A stretch of 64,000 nt of DNA from Mixta sp031457955 (GCF_031457955.1 NZ_JAVDXN010000007.1:144312-208311), one strand, 5' to 3'; positions 15,015 through 24,366 are shown, counted from the stretch's first letter. Notes: generated by a model not told the origin, from the letters alone. Program-made: numbers and translations.

Positions 15015-16412
15015 ATGTCAAATTTAGCCACGCCGTCAGAGAAAAAAGCATCGGGTGCCGTTATTCAACACTGGCAACCGGAAGATGCGGAATTCTGGCA
15101 GCAAAGCGGTAAACGTATCGCAAGTCGTAATTTATGGATCTCTGTTTTTTGTCTGTTGCTGGCATTCTGCGTCTGGATGCTGTTTAGCACCGTTGCCGTT
15201 AACTTAAATAAAGTCGGTTTTAACTTTACAACCGATCAGCTTTTTCTGCTGACGGCTTTACCTTCTGTTTCCGGCGCGCTGCTGCGCGTGCCTTACTCCT
15301 TCGTGATTCCCATGTTCGGCGGACGCCGCTGGACCGCTTTCAGCACCGGTTTCCTGCTGGTTCCCTGTTTGTGGCTCGGCTTTGCCGTACAGAATCCGCA
15401 AACGCCTTTCGCCGTATTTGTGGTGATTTCTTTGCTTTGCGGCTTTGCTGGCGCCAACTTTGCCTCAAGTATGGGAAATATCAGCTTCTTTTTCCCGAAA
15501 GCACAGCAGGGCGGCGCGCTGGGGATTAATGGCGGCCTTGGCAACCTGGGCGTTAGCGTTATGCAGCTGCTGGCACCCCTGGCTATCTCCATGGCGATTT
15601 TCGGCTATTTCGGTAGCCAGGGTCAGGTCACCAGCGACGGCAGTGAGATATGGCTGGAAAACGCCGCCTGGATTTGGGTGCCGCTGCTGCTTATCGCCAC
15701 GCTTGCCGCCTGGTTCGGCATGAATGACCTTGCAGCGTCCAAAGCTTCCCTGCGTCAACAGCTGCCAGTATTGAAACGTGCGCACCTGTGGGGGCTGAGT
15801 CTGCTTTATCTGGCAACCTTTGGTTCGTTTATCGGCTTTTCCGCTGGCTTTGCCATGCTGTCGAAAACGCAGTTCCCGGATATCGTGATCATGAAGTACG
15901 CCTTCTTTGGGCCGCTGCTGGGCGCGCTGGCTCGCTCTGCGGGCGGGGTGATTTCTGACCGCTTTGGCGGGGTGCGCGTTACGCTGATTAACTTTATCGC
16001 GATGGCGATATTTACCGCGTTACTGTTTTTGTCGCTGCCTGCGGAAGGGGAAAGCGGTTCGTTCCCGCTGTTCTTCGGCATCTTTATGGTGCTGTTCTTA
16101 ACCGCCGGGTTAGGCAGCGGCTCGACCTACCAGATGATTGCGGTGATTTTCCGTAAGATCACCTGGGATAGCGTGAAAGCGCGTGGCGGCAGCGATCAGC
16201 AGGCGCAGCAGGAAGCGGTGACCGATACGGCAGCAGCGCTGGGCTTTATTTCCGCCATCGGCGCGGCAGGCGGCTTCTTTATTCCGCAAACCTTCGGGAT
16301 TTCACTGGCGATGACCGGGTCTCCGGCTGGCGCAATGAAAATCTTCCTGGCGTTCTACGTGGTTTGCATTTTGATTACCTGGTTAGTTTACGGTCGGAAG
16401 GCCGCACGCTAA
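15015..16412 (+). CDS. narK: Nitrate/nitrite transporter NarK
   Basis: A 465-residue major facilitator protein with 12 membrane spans (E. coli NarK 463). It exchanges nitrate and nitrite across the inner membrane and feeds NarGHI. Conserved parts include ALLRVPYSF with the substrate-binding Arg (Arg91), the Gly-rich CGFAGANFASSMGN nitrate signature, and a second such block in the C-terminal half (GFISAIGAAGGFF). NarU is a paralogue, but position directly before narGHJI and divergent from narL supports NarK. The ATG at 15015 is chosen because an upstream in-frame ATG would add 32 unrelated residues over the FNR site. Confidence 0.95.
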   Translation: MSNLATPSEKKASGAVIQHWQPEDAEFWQQSGKRIASRNLWISVFCLLLAFCVWMLFSTVAVNLNKVGFNFTTDQLFLLTALPSVSGALLRVPYSFVIPMFGGRRWTAFSTGFLLVPCLWLGFAVQNPQTPFAVFVVISLLCGFAGANFASSMGNISFFFPKAQQGGALGINGGLGNLGVSVMQLLAPLAISMAIFGYFGSQGQVTSDGSEIWLENAAWIWVPLLLIATLAAWFGMNDLAASKASLRQQLPVLKRAHLWGLSLLYLATFGSFIGFSAGFAMLSKTQFPDIVIMKYAFFGPLLGALARSAGGVISDRFGGVRVTLINFIAMAIFTALLFLSLPAEGESGSFPLFFGIFMVLFLTAGLGSGSTYQMIAVIFRKITWDSVKARGGSDQQAQQEAVTDTAAALGFISAIGAAGGFFIPQTFGISLAMTGSPAGAMKIFLAFYVVCILITWLVYGRKAAR

Positions 16413-16417
16413 TCGTA

Positions 16418-16457
16418 AAAACCGGTTTTGTCGTCAGGGCAAAGCCGGTTTTTTTAT
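16418..16457 (+). terminator. Terminator after narK
   Basis: AAACCGG and CCGGTTT pair across a loop of about 17 bases and are followed by a run of Ts. It separates narK from narGHJI, which then has its own FNR/NarL promoter. Confidence 0.8.
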
Positions 16458-16569
16458 GGTTTCTCTCGCACTCTACTCCTAAATAGCTAACAGCCGAAAA
16501 AAATAACGCTTAAGTCAGGTTTTCTGAGATTTATCCATTTAAATGATGAAGTTAGGTTAAGGCGAGGAT

Positions 16570-16585
16570 TACTACTTAAGGAGTA
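16570..16585. promoter_or_regulatory. NarL 7-2-7 site upstream of narG
   Basis: TACTACT (16570-16576) and AGGAGTA (16579-16585) form an inverted pair with two bases between. The right half fits the NarL heptamer fully and the left has one mismatch. It lies about 38 bases upstream of the FNR box. A single extra heptamer, TACTCCT, is at 16474-16480. Confidence 0.65.
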
Positions 16586-16622
16586 AACAGGGTGGCGGAA
16601 GGAACCGCTTCGCCGTGCTGAC

Positions 16623-16636
16623 TTGATCGCAATCAA
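16623..16636. promoter_or_regulatory. FNR box of the narG promoter
   Basis: TTGATCGCAATCAA is a perfect FNR consensus. A start site 41.5 bases from its centre would be near 16671, and a TAGGCT element at 16659-16664 sits where the -10 should be. This gives anaerobic induction of narGHJI. Confidence 0.9.
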
Positions 16637-16732
16637 GCGGCCGGAGCGATCAGCTCAGTAGGCTGACGCTCACACCATACGCAATGTCGTTTAGCCATTT
16701 ATAACAACACCGAGCCTTCAGGAGAATTCCGG

Positions 16733-19700
16733 ATGAGCAAATTTCTGGATCGGTTTCGCTATTTCAAACAATTAGCCGAACCATTTGCTGGTCAACACGG
16801 CCAGACACTTAACACTAACCGGGACTGGGAAGATGGTTACCGCAGCCGCTGGCAGCATGACAAAATCGTGCGCTCTACGCACGGCGTTAACTGCACCGGT
16901 TCCTGTAGCTGGAAGATCTACGTCAAAAACGGTCTGGTCACTTGGGAAACGCAGCAAACCGACTATCCACGTACCCGTCCCGATCTGCCTAACCATGAAC
17001 CACGCGGCTGTCCTCGCGGCGCCAGCTACTCATGGTATTTATATAGTGCCAATCGCCTGAAATATCCACTGATGCGCAAGCGTTTGGTGAAATTATGGCG
17101 CGAAGCGAAAGCACAACATAGCGATCCGGTTGATGCCTGGGGTTCCATCATCAACGATGCTGAGAAAGCCAAAAGCTATAAAGTGGCGCGTGGACGCGGC
17201 GGGTTTGTGCGCTCCAGCTGGCAGGAAGTGAATGAGCTTATCGCCGCTGCCAACGTGTATACCGCAAAAACCTTCGGGCCAGACCGCATTATCGGTTTCT
17301 CTCCGATTCCAGCGATGTCGATGGTCTCTTACGCCGCAGGCGCACGTTACCTGTCTCTGATTGGCGGCACCTGTCTGAGCTTCTATGACTGGTACTGCGA
17401 TTTGCCGCCCGCTTCGCCAATGACCTGGGGCGAGCAGACCGACGTACCGGAATCCGCTGACTGGTATAACTCTTCCTATATTATCGCCTGGGGTTCTAAC
17501 GTGCCGCAGACGCGTACGCCGGATGCCCACTTCTTTACCGAAGTGCGCTACAAAGGCACCAAAACCGTCGCGGTGACGCCGGACTACGCGGAAGTCGCCA
17601 AGCTGTGCGATCTCTGGCTGAATCCGAAACAGGGTACCGACAGCGCCATGGCGCTGGCGATGGGCCATGTCATGCTGAAAGAGTTCCATCTCGATCGCGA
17701 AGTGCCTTATTTCCGCGACTATGTGCGTCGCTACACCGATATGCCGATGCTGGTCATGCTGGAACCGCGTGAAGAAGGCTATTACGCGGCCGGTCGTATG
17801 CTGCGCGCCAGCGATCTGGTGGATAACCTTGGCCAGGAAAATAACCCGGAATGGAAAACCATCGCGCTTGATAGCCTGAGCGGTGAGCTGGTGGCACCGC
17901 TGGGTTCTATCGGTTATCGCTGGGGCGAAGAGGGTAAATGGAACCTGGAAGCGCGTGAAGGCGGTTCGCAGCGTGACGTTGAGCTGCAGCTAAGCCTGCT
18001 GGGCAGCCATGATGAAGTTGCGGACGTTGGTTTCCCTTACTTCGGCGGTATCGAAAGCGAACATTTCAACAGCGTGGCGCTGGATGAAATTATGCTGCAC
18101 AAACTACCGGTTAAACGCCTCAAACTGGCCGACGGCAGCGAAGCATTAGTCGCCAGCGTTTATGACCTGACTTTGGCTAACTACGGCCTCGATCGTGGCC
18201 TGGAAGATGCCAACTGCGCAGCCAGCTACGATGAGATCAAAGCGTACAGCCCAGCCTGGGCAGAGAAAATCACCGGCGTATCACGTCAGCAGATTATTCG
18301 TATCGCACGCGAATTTGCGCAAAACGCCGAGAAAACGCACGGTCGTTCCATGATCATCGTTGGCGCCGGTATGAACCACTGGTTCCATATGGATATGAAC
18401 TACCGCGGGCTGATCAATATGCTGGTGTTCTGCGGCTGCGTCGGTCAGAGCGGCGGCGGCTGGGCACACTATGTGGGCCAGGAAAAGCTGCGTCCGCAAA
18501 CCGGCTGGACGCCGCTGGCCTTCGGCCTCGACTGGCAACGTCCGCCGCGTCATATGAACGGCACCTCTTTCTTCTATAACCACTCCAGCCAGTGGCGTCA
18601 TGAAACGGTCGAAACGTCAACCCTGCTGTCGCCGCTGGCGGACAAAGCGCGTTTCCAGGGCAGCCTAATCGATTTCAACGTGCGCGCTGAACGTATGGGC
18701 TGGCTGCCGTCTGCGCCGCAGCTTTCGGTTAACCCGCTGCATATTGCCGCCAAAGCGCAGGCTGCCGGTCAGACGCCTGTCGACTACACCGTTGACAGCC
18801 TGAAGCAAGGCTCGCTGCGTTTTGCTGCCGAACAGCCTGATAACCCACAGAACTTCCCGCGTAACCTGTTTGTCTGGCGTTCTAACCTGCTGGGCTCTTC
18901 CGGTAAAGGCCACGAATATATGCTGAAGTACCTGCTGGGTACGGAAAATGGTATTCAGGGCAAAGACCTCGGTGAGCAGGGCAGCGTTAAGCCGCAGGAA
19001 GTGGAATGGCAGGATAACGGCGGTGAAGGCAAACTGGATCTGGTGGTAACGCTCGATTTCCGTATGTCCAGCACCTGTCTCTATTCCGATATCGTGCTGC
19101 CAACGGCGACCTGGTATGAAAAAGACGACATGAATACTTCGGATATGCATCCGTTTATTCATCCGCTTTCTGCCGCCGTTGATCCCGCCTGGGAAGCAAA
19201 AAGCGACTGGGAAATCTATAAAGGCATCGCCAAAAGCTTCTCTGAAGCCTGCCAGGGTCACCTCGGCAAAGAGACCGACGTGGTGACGCTGCCGATGCAG
19301 CATGACTCCGCCGCCGAACTGGCGCAGCCGTTTGGCGTGAAAGAGTGGAAGAAAGGCGAATGCGATCTTATTCCAGGCAAAACGGCGCCGCATATCATTA
19401 CCGTTGAACGTGACTATCCGGCGACCTGGGAGCGCTTTACCTCGGTAGGGCCGCTGCTGGATAAGCTGGGCAACGGCGGTAAAGGCATCAGCTGGAATAC
19501 GCAGACCGAAGTCGATCTGTTGAAAAAGCTTAACTACGTTAAGCAAGAGGGCCCGGCTGCCGGTCGTCCCAACATCGACAGCGCTATCGACGCGGCGGAA
19601 ATGATCCTCGCGCTGGCGCCCGAAACCAACGGTCACGTAGCGGTAAAAGCATGGGGCGCGCTGAGTAAAATCACCGGGCGCGACCATACCCATCTGGCGT

Positions 19701-20494
19701 TGAACAAGGAAGAGGAAAAAATCCGCTTCCGCGATATTCAGGCGCAGCCGCGTAAAATTATCTCCAGCCCGACCTGGTCTGGTCTGGAAGATGAACATGT
19801 CTCCTATAACGCCTGTTACACCAACATTCATGAACTGATTCCGTTCCGTACGCTGAGTGGTCGTCAGCAGCTTTATCAGGATCACGAATGGATGCGCGCC
19901 TTCGGTGAAAGCCTGCTGGTTTATCGTCCGCCGGTTGATACGCGCGCCGTACAGCCGCTGCTGAATAAAAAGCCGAACGGTAACCCGGAAAAAGCGCTCA
20001 ACTTCCTGACGCCGCACCAGAAATGGGGCATCCACTCTACCTACAGCGACAACCTGCTGATGCTGACGCTGTCGCGCGGCGGGCCGATTGTCTGGATGAG
20101 CGAAGAAGATGCGAAAGATCTGGGCATTAAAGATAACGACTGGATTGAAGCGTTTAACGCTAACGGCTCTCTGACGGCGCGTGCCGTGGTCAGCCAGCGT
20201 GTCCCTGCCGGTATGACCATGATGTACCACGCGCAGGAACGCATTGTGAATATTCCGGGTGCGGAAATCACCGGCCAGCGTGGCGGTATTCACAACTCAG
20301 TGACGCGCGTTTATCCGAAACCGACGCATATGATTGGCGGCTATGCGCAGCTGGCCTACGGCTTCAACTACTACGGTACCGTAGGTTCGAATCGTGATGA
20401 GTTTGTGGTGGTAAGAAAAATGAACAATGTCAATTGGTTAGATGGCGAAGGCAACGACGAGTGCCAGGGTTCCCGTCAGGAGGCTCAGCAATGA
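16733..20494 (+). CDS. narG: Respiratory nitrate reductase A, alpha subunit
   Basis: The catalytic subunit of the membrane-bound, cytoplasm-facing nitrate reductase; it holds bis-MGD molybdenum cofactor and the FS0 [4Fe-4S] cluster and reduces nitrate to nitrite with electrons from NarH. At 1253 residues it is full length (E. coli 1247). The N-terminal FS0 site HGVNCTGSCSW (His plus Cys ligands) is followed by GCPRGAS with the last Cys; the Mo-ligand Asp region is near TDVPESADW. No twin-arginine signal, as expected for NarG. AGGAG lies before the start. It overlaps narH by four bases (ATGA). Confidence 0.98.
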   Translation: MSKFLDRFRYFKQLAEPFAGQHGQTLNTNRDWEDGYRSRWQHDKIVRSTHGVNCTGSCSWKIYVKNGLVTWETQQTDYPRTRPDLPNHEPRGCPRGASYSWYLYSANRLKYPLMRKRLVKLWREAKAQHSDPVDAWGSIINDAEKAKSYKVARGRGGFVRSSWQEVNELIAAANVYTAKTFGPDRIIGFSPIPAMSMVSYAAGARYLSLIGGTCLSFYDWYCDLPPASPMTWGEQTDVPESADWYNSSYIIAWGSNVPQTRTPDAHFFTEVRYKGTKTVAVTPDYAEVAKLCDLWLNPKQGTDSAMALAMGHVMLKEFHLDREVPYFRDYVRRYTDMPMLVMLEPREEGYYAAGRMLRASDLVDNLGQENNPEWKTIALDSLSGELVAPLGSIGYRWGEEGKWNLEAREGGSQRDVELQLSLLGSHDEVADVGFPYFGGIESEHFNSVALDEIMLHKLPVKRLKLADGSEALVASVYDLTLANYGLDRGLEDANCAASYDEIKAYSPAWAEKITGVSRQQIIRIAREFAQNAEKTHGRSMIIVGAGMNHWFHMDMNYRGLINMLVFCGCVGQSGGGWAHYVGQEKLRPQTGWTPLAFGLDWQRPPRHMNGTSFFYNHSSQWRHETVETSTLLSPLADKARFQGSLIDFNVRAERMGWLPSAPQLSVNPLHIAAKAQAAGQTPVDYTVDSLKQGSLRFAAEQPDNPQNFPRNLFVWRSNLLGSSGKGHEYMLKYLLGTENGIQGKDLGEQGSVKPQEVEWQDNGGEGKLDLVVTLDFRMSSTCLYSDIVLPTATWYEKDDMNTSDMHPFIHPLSAAVDPAWEAKSDWEIYKGIAKSFSEACQGHLGKETDVVTLPMQHDSAAELAQPFGVKEWKKGECDLIPGKTAPHIITVERDYPATWERFTSVGPLLDKLGNGGKGISWNTQTEVDLLKKLNYVKQEGPAAGRPNIDSAIDAAEMILALAPETNGHVAVKAWGALSKITGRDHTHLALNKEEEKIRFRDIQAQPRKIISSPTWSGLEDEHVSYNACYTNIHELIPFRTLSGRQQLYQDHEWMRAFGESLLVYRPPVDTRAVQPLLNKKPNGNPEKALNFLTPHQKWGIHSTYSDNLLMLTLSRGGPIVWMSEEDAKDLGIKDNDWIEAFNANGSLTARAVVSQRVPAGMTMMYHAQERIVNIPGAEITGQRGGIHNSVTRVYPKPTHMIGGYAQLAYGFNYYGTVGSNRDEFVVVRKMNNVNWLDGEGNDECQGSRQEAQQ

Positions 20495-22035
20495 AAATTC
20501 GTTCGCAAGTCGGCATGGTGTTAAACCTCGACAAATGCATCGGCTGCCATACCTGTTCGGTCACCTGTAAGAACGTCTGGACCAGCCGCGAGGGCATGGA
20601 ATATGCCTGGTTTAATAACGTAGAAAGCAAACCGGGCGTCGGCTATCCGCGCGCCTGGGAAGATCAGGAAAAATGGAAGGGCGGCTGGATCCGTAAAATC
20701 AACGGGCAGCTGCAGCCGCGCATGGGTAGCCGCGTCGGTCTGCTCTCTAAAATCTTCGCCAACCCCGATGTACCGGGGCTGGATGATTACTACGAGCCGT
20801 TTGACTTCGATTATCAGCATCTGCACAACGCGCCTGCGGGCAAACATCAACCGATCGCGCGTCCTCGCTCGCTGATTACCGGCCAGCGGATGAAAAAAAT
20901 CGAAAACGGCCCGAACTGGGAAGAGATTCTCGGCGGTGAGTTTGAGAAACGCTCGAAGGATAAAAACTTCGATAACATCCAGAAAGAGATGTACGGCCAG
21001 TTCGAAAACACCTTCATGATGTATCTGCCGCGCCTGTGCGAACACTGTCTGAATCCGGCCTGTGTCGCCACCTGTCCGAGCGGCGCCATCTATAAGCGTG
21101 GGGAAGATGGCATTGTGCTGATCGATCAGGACAAATGTCGCGGCTGGCGTATGTGCCTGACCGGCTGCCCGTATAAGAAAATCTATTTCAACTGGAAAAG
21201 CGGCAAGTCAGAAAAATGTATTTTCTGCTATCCACGTATCGAAGCCGGTCAGCCAACCGTATGTTCAGAAACCTGCGTAGGCCGCATCCGTTATCTGGGC
21301 GTGCTGCTGTACGACGCGGATCGTATCGAACAGGCGGCATCGGTAGAGAATGAGCAGGATCTCTATCAAAGCCAGCTGGATGTTTTCCTTGATCCGAACG
21401 ATCCAGCTGTTATCGCGCAGGCGCTGAAAGATGGCATCCCGCAGAGCGTCATCGACGCGGCGCAGAAATCGCCGGTTTATAAAATGGCGATGGACTGGAA
21501 GCTGGCGCTGCCGCTGCATCCTGAATATCGTACGCTGCCGATGGTTTGGTACGTGCCGCCATTATCGCCAATTCAGTCAGCCGCCGATGCAGGCGTGCTG
21601 GATCAGCAGGGCGTACTGCCGAACGTGGAAAGCCTGCGTATTCCGGTGCAGTACCTGGCTAATCTGCTGACCGCTGGCGATACCGCGCCGGTGCTGTTGG
21701 CGCTGAAACGTATGCTGGCAATGCGTCACTACAAGCGTGCGGAAAGCGTGGATGGCGTGGTAGATACCAGCGCGCTGGAGCAGGTAGGTCTGACAGAAGC
21801 TCAGGCGCAAGAGATGTATCGCTACCTGGCGATTGCCAACTATGAAGATCGCTTTGTCATTCCTTCCAGCCATCGTGAACTGGCACGCGAGGCGTTCCCG
21901 GAAAGCAAAGGCTGCGGCTTTACCTTTGGTGATGGCTGCCACGGCAGCGACGGCAAATTTAACCTGTTTAATACACGCCGCATTGATGCGATTGATATCA
22001 CGCGGAAAACCGAAAACCGGGAGGATGCCTCATGA
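20491..22035 (+). CDS. narH: Respiratory nitrate reductase A, beta (iron-sulfur) subunit
   Basis: NarH (514 aa; E. coli 512) passes electrons from NarI hemes to NarG through clusters FS1-FS4. Four Cys groups are visible: CIGCHTCSVTC near residue 16, CEHCLNPACVATCP, CRGWRMCLTGCPY and CIFCYPRIEAGQ. In CRGWRMC a Trp takes the place of one Cys, the mark of the [3Fe-4S] centre FS4. The start ATGAAAATTCG overlaps the narG stop and has AGGAGG seven bases upstream; the longer frame starting at 20434 inside narG is rejected. Confidence 0.98.
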   Translation: MKIRSQVGMVLNLDKCIGCHTCSVTCKNVWTSREGMEYAWFNNVESKPGVGYPRAWEDQEKWKGGWIRKINGQLQPRMGSRVGLLSKIFANPDVPGLDDYYEPFDFDYQHLHNAPAGKHQPIARPRSLITGQRMKKIENGPNWEEILGGEFEKRSKDKNFDNIQKEMYGQFENTFMMYLPRLCEHCLNPACVATCPSGAIYKRGEDGIVLIDQDKCRGWRMCLTGCPYKKIYFNWKSGKSEKCIFCYPRIEAGQPTVCSETCVGRIRYLGVLLYDADRIEQAASVENEQDLYQSQLDVFLDPNDPAVIAQALKDGIPQSVIDAAQKSPVYKMAMDWKLALPLHPEYRTLPMVWYVPPLSPIQSAADAGVLDQQGVLPNVESLRIPVQYLANLLTAGDTAPVLLALKRMLAMRHYKRAESVDGVVDTSALEQVGLTEAQAQEMYRYLAIANYEDRFVIPSSHRELAREAFPESKGCGFTFGDGCHGSDGKFNLFNTRRIDAIDITRKTENREDAS

Positions 22036-22754
22036 TGGCGCTAAAAATTATTGGCCGCCTGTTGGATTATCCCGATCGGGCGCTGTTCGATCATCAGCAA
22101 GAGCTGGAGGAGGCGCTGGCCTCCGCCAGCGAGCTAAACGAGCAACAGCGTGCGCAGCTGCTGGCCGTGGTGCGCGATTTCAGCGCCCGGCCGCTGCTCG
22201 ATCTGCAGGCGGATTACTGTGAGCTGTTCGATCGTGGACGCGCGACCTCGCTGCTGCTGTTTGAACATGTTCACGGTGAATCCCGCGATCGCGGCCAGGC
22301 GATGGTCGATCTATTGGAACAGTACCGCACTGCCGGCCTGGAGCTGGACAGCCGCGAGCTGCCGGATTTCCTGCCGCTTTATCTGGAATACCTCAGCAGC
22401 CGCAGCCCGGAGGCCGCGCGCGAAGGGTTAGTAGATGTAGCGCCGATTCTGGCGTTGCTAAGCGCACGTCTGCGGCAGCGCAACAGCCGCTGGGCCGATC
22501 TGCTCGACGTGCTGCTGGTGCTTTCCGATAGCGGCGTTGTTGCCGATGCGCTGGAGCCACAGATTGCCCAGGAAGCGCGCGATGATACGCCGCAGGCGCT
22601 GGATGCGGTCTGGGAAGAGGAGCAAATCCGCTTCCTGGGTGAACAGGGCTGCGCGTCAGCACAACAGGACGCGCATCAGCGCCGCTTTGCCGGTGCCGTT
22701 GCGCCACAGTATCTGGATGTGGCGCAAGCCACCACAGGAATGACAGGACGCTGA
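22032..22754 (+). CDS. narJ: Nitrate reductase assembly chaperone NarJ
   Basis: NarJ (240 aa; E. coli 236) is a cytoplasmic chaperone that binds NarG, helps insert the molybdenum cofactor and FS0, and delivers NarGH to NarI; it is not part of the final enzyme. Conserved NarJ/TorD-family blocks seen are ELFDRGRATSLLLFEHVHGE, RGQAMVDLL and DDTPQALDAVWEEEQ. It overlaps the narH stop by four bases (ATGA); a second ATG follows one codon later, so the exact start is open by one codon. Confidence 0.97.
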   Translation: MMALKIIGRLLDYPDRALFDHQQELEEALASASELNEQQRAQLLAVVRDFSARPLLDLQADYCELFDRGRATSLLLFEHVHGESRDRGQAMVDLLEQYRTAGLELDSRELPDFLPLYLEYLSSRSPEAAREGLVDVAPILALLSARLRQRNSRWADLLDVLLVLSDSGVVADALEPQIAQEARDDTPQALDAVWEEEQIRFLGEQGCASAQQDAHQRRFAGAVAPQYLDVAQATTGMTGR

Positions 22755-22756
22755 TC

Positions 22757-23434
22757 ATGCAATTCTTGAATCTGTTTTTCTTTAATATCTATCCTTATCT
22801 GGCCGGTACGGTTTTCCTGGTCGGCAGCTGGTTACGTTACGATTACGGGCAATACAGCTGGCGCGCAGGCTCCAGCCAGATGTTGGATAAAAAAGGGATG
22901 CGTCTGGCATCTAATCTGTTTCATATCGGTATTATCGGCATCTTTTTCGGTCATTTGGTGGGCATGTTGACGCCGCACTGGATGTACGAATCTTTCCTGC
23001 CGATTGCCGCGAAACAGCAGCTGGCGATGGTGGCTGGCGGTATCTGCGGCGCAATGACGCTTATTGGCGGCGGTCTGCTGCTGAAACGCCGTCTGACTAA
23101 TCCGCGCGTACGTGCTACCAGCAGCACCGGAGACATTTTGATCCTGACGCTGCTGGTGGCTCAGGCAACGCTTGGTCTGCTGACTATTCCTTTCTCTGCT
23201 CACCACATGGACGGCAGCGAAATGATGAAACTGGTCGGCTGGGCGCAGGCGGTCGTAACGTTCCATGCTGGCGCGGCGGCTCACCTGGAAGGCGTGGCGC
23301 TGATCTATAAAGTTCACATGGTGCTGGGCATGACGCTGTTCCTGCTGTTTCCGTTCTGCCGTCTGGTGCATATCTGGAGTGCGCCGGTTGAGTATCTGAC
23401 CCGTCGTTATCAGCTGGTGCGTAACCGCCACTGA
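22757..23434 (+). CDS. narI: Nitrate reductase A, gamma (cytochrome b) subunit
   Basis: NarI (225 aa, same length as E. coli) anchors NarGH to the inner membrane, oxidises menaquinol/ubiquinol and carries two b hemes. It has five membrane spans and all four heme-ligand histidines at the E. coli positions: His56, His66, His187 and His205. It starts two bases after narJ ends, completing the narGHJI operon, and is followed by a terminator at 23442-23475. Confidence 0.98.
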   Translation: MQFLNLFFFNIYPYLAGTVFLVGSWLRYDYGQYSWRAGSSQMLDKKGMRLASNLFHIGIIGIFFGHLVGMLTPHWMYESFLPIAAKQQLAMVAGGICGAMTLIGGGLLLKRRLTNPRVRATSSTGDILILTLLVAQATLGLLTIPFSAHHMDGSEMMKLVGWAQAVVTFHAGAAAHLEGVALIYKVHMVLGMTLFLLFPFCRLVHIWSAPVEYLTRRYQLVRNRH

Positions 23435-23441
23435 TAATCCC

Positions 23442-23476
23442 TGTCGCAGGTCATTTGGCCTGCGACATCTTTACTC
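23442..23476 (+). terminator. Terminator of the narGHJI operon
   Basis: GTCGCAGG pairs perfectly with CCTGCGAC around an eight-base loop, followed by ATCTTTAC. It lies directly after the narI stop. Confidence 0.75.
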
Positions 23477-23579
23477 GCGCTTCTCTACAGTGTCCCCTTG
23501 TTTACCCACATAATTCAGATAGTTTTCTCGTTCCGGCAGTTCTATGATGACAGGCTCCCTGTTAACCTTTGGAGACGTT

Positions 23580-24158
23580 ATGCCCGCCTGTATCAAGCTG
23601 ATCAAAGATAAGCTGCTGTCAGATAACTGGTTTGTTTTACGTAATTATACCTACGAACTTACCACCAACAGTGGTGAAACGCTGCGTCACAAGCGCGAGG
23701 TATACGATCGCGGTAACGGTGCCACCATCCTGCTTTATAATCGTGCAAAGAATAGCGTGGTGCTGATCCGCCAGTTTCGTATGGCAACATTTGTTAATGG
23801 TAACCAGAGCGGTATGCTGATCGAAACCTGCGCCGGGCTGCTTGATAATGATTCGCCGGAAGATTGTATTCGTAAAGAGGCAATCGAAGAGACGGGTTAT
23901 GCCGTTGGCAAAGTGGAAAAACTCTATGAGGCCTATATGTCGCCTGGCGGCGTAACGGAGCTGCTCCATTTCTTTGCCGCCGAGTATGATGAGTCCCAGC
24001 GGGATAATGCGGGCGGCGGTGTGGAAGATGAGTCAATTGAAGTGCTGGAGCTGCCTTTTCCCCAGGCGCTGGCGATGGTTAAAAGCGGTGAAATTTGTGA
24101 TGGTAAAACCATTATGCTGCTGCAGTATGCCCAACAGGCCGGCTGGCTACACGCCTGA
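23580..24158 (+). CDS. nudK: GDP-mannose pyrophosphatase NudK
   Basis: A 192-residue Nudix hydrolase matching E. coli NudK (191 aa), which hydrolyses GDP-mannose to GMP and mannose 1-phosphate. The Nudix box runs from GLLDNDSPEDCIRKEAIEE to TGY, with the metal-binding REx2EE-type core (KEAIEE). EVYDRGNGATILLYN and MSPGGVTELLHFF are NudK family blocks. The ATG at 23580 with GGAG upstream gives an E. coli-like N-terminus; 12 upstream codons are rejected. In E. coli nudK borders aegA-narQ and ypfG; here the nar genes fill that junction. Confidence 0.92.
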   Translation: MPACIKLIKDKLLSDNWFVLRNYTYELTTNSGETLRHKREVYDRGNGATILLYNRAKNSVVLIRQFRMATFVNGNQSGMLIETCAGLLDNDSPEDCIRKEAIEETGYAVGKVEKLYEAYMSPGGVTELLHFFAAEYDESQRDNAGGGVEDESIEVLELPFPQALAMVKSGEICDGKTIMLLQYAQQAGWLHA

Positions 24159-24180
24159 GGCGCTTAAGCTACTCTACTAA

Positions 24181-24366
24181 AAAAAGCACGTTGCCATATC
24201 TGATGAAGTGTTGCTGGCACGCCTGGTGCAAAATCCTGCGCTGCCAGCCGCCACATCATTCAAAAACGTTGAGCAGGCTGAAAATTTATCAGTAACGCTC
24301 TACGAGCTAACCGTTTAGAAATTATTCCTTGGGCGAATTCCAGCCGCAGTAAAAAAGCACCAAGGT
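24181..24366 (+). pseudogene. Remnant of a bacterial RNase A-like toxin domain (frameshifted)
   Basis: An open stretch without a start codon encodes KKHVAISDEVLLARLVQNP and then ALPAATSFKNVEQAENLS before a stop at 24316. This resembles the central part of RNase A-like toxin domains (HVGKT..ELLARL, then AATSF..V..AE). Shifting frame at about 24305 restores a continuation, NRLEIIPWANSSRSKKAPR, that fits the same domain (hydrophobic, then WA), so a small indel broke the gene. Upstream effector parts and the catalytic C-terminal TxY are absent. The intact toxin at 39890 has the equivalent KHVGKTPEELF and VAERAI blocks. It is a dead fragment of a toxin cassette between nudK and ypfG. Confidence 0.6.

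Noticed and set aside
18665..20293. 542-codon open frame on the minus strand inside narG
   Set aside because: It is an antisense shadow of narG: no ribosome site, no family features, and the narG frame is strongly conserved.
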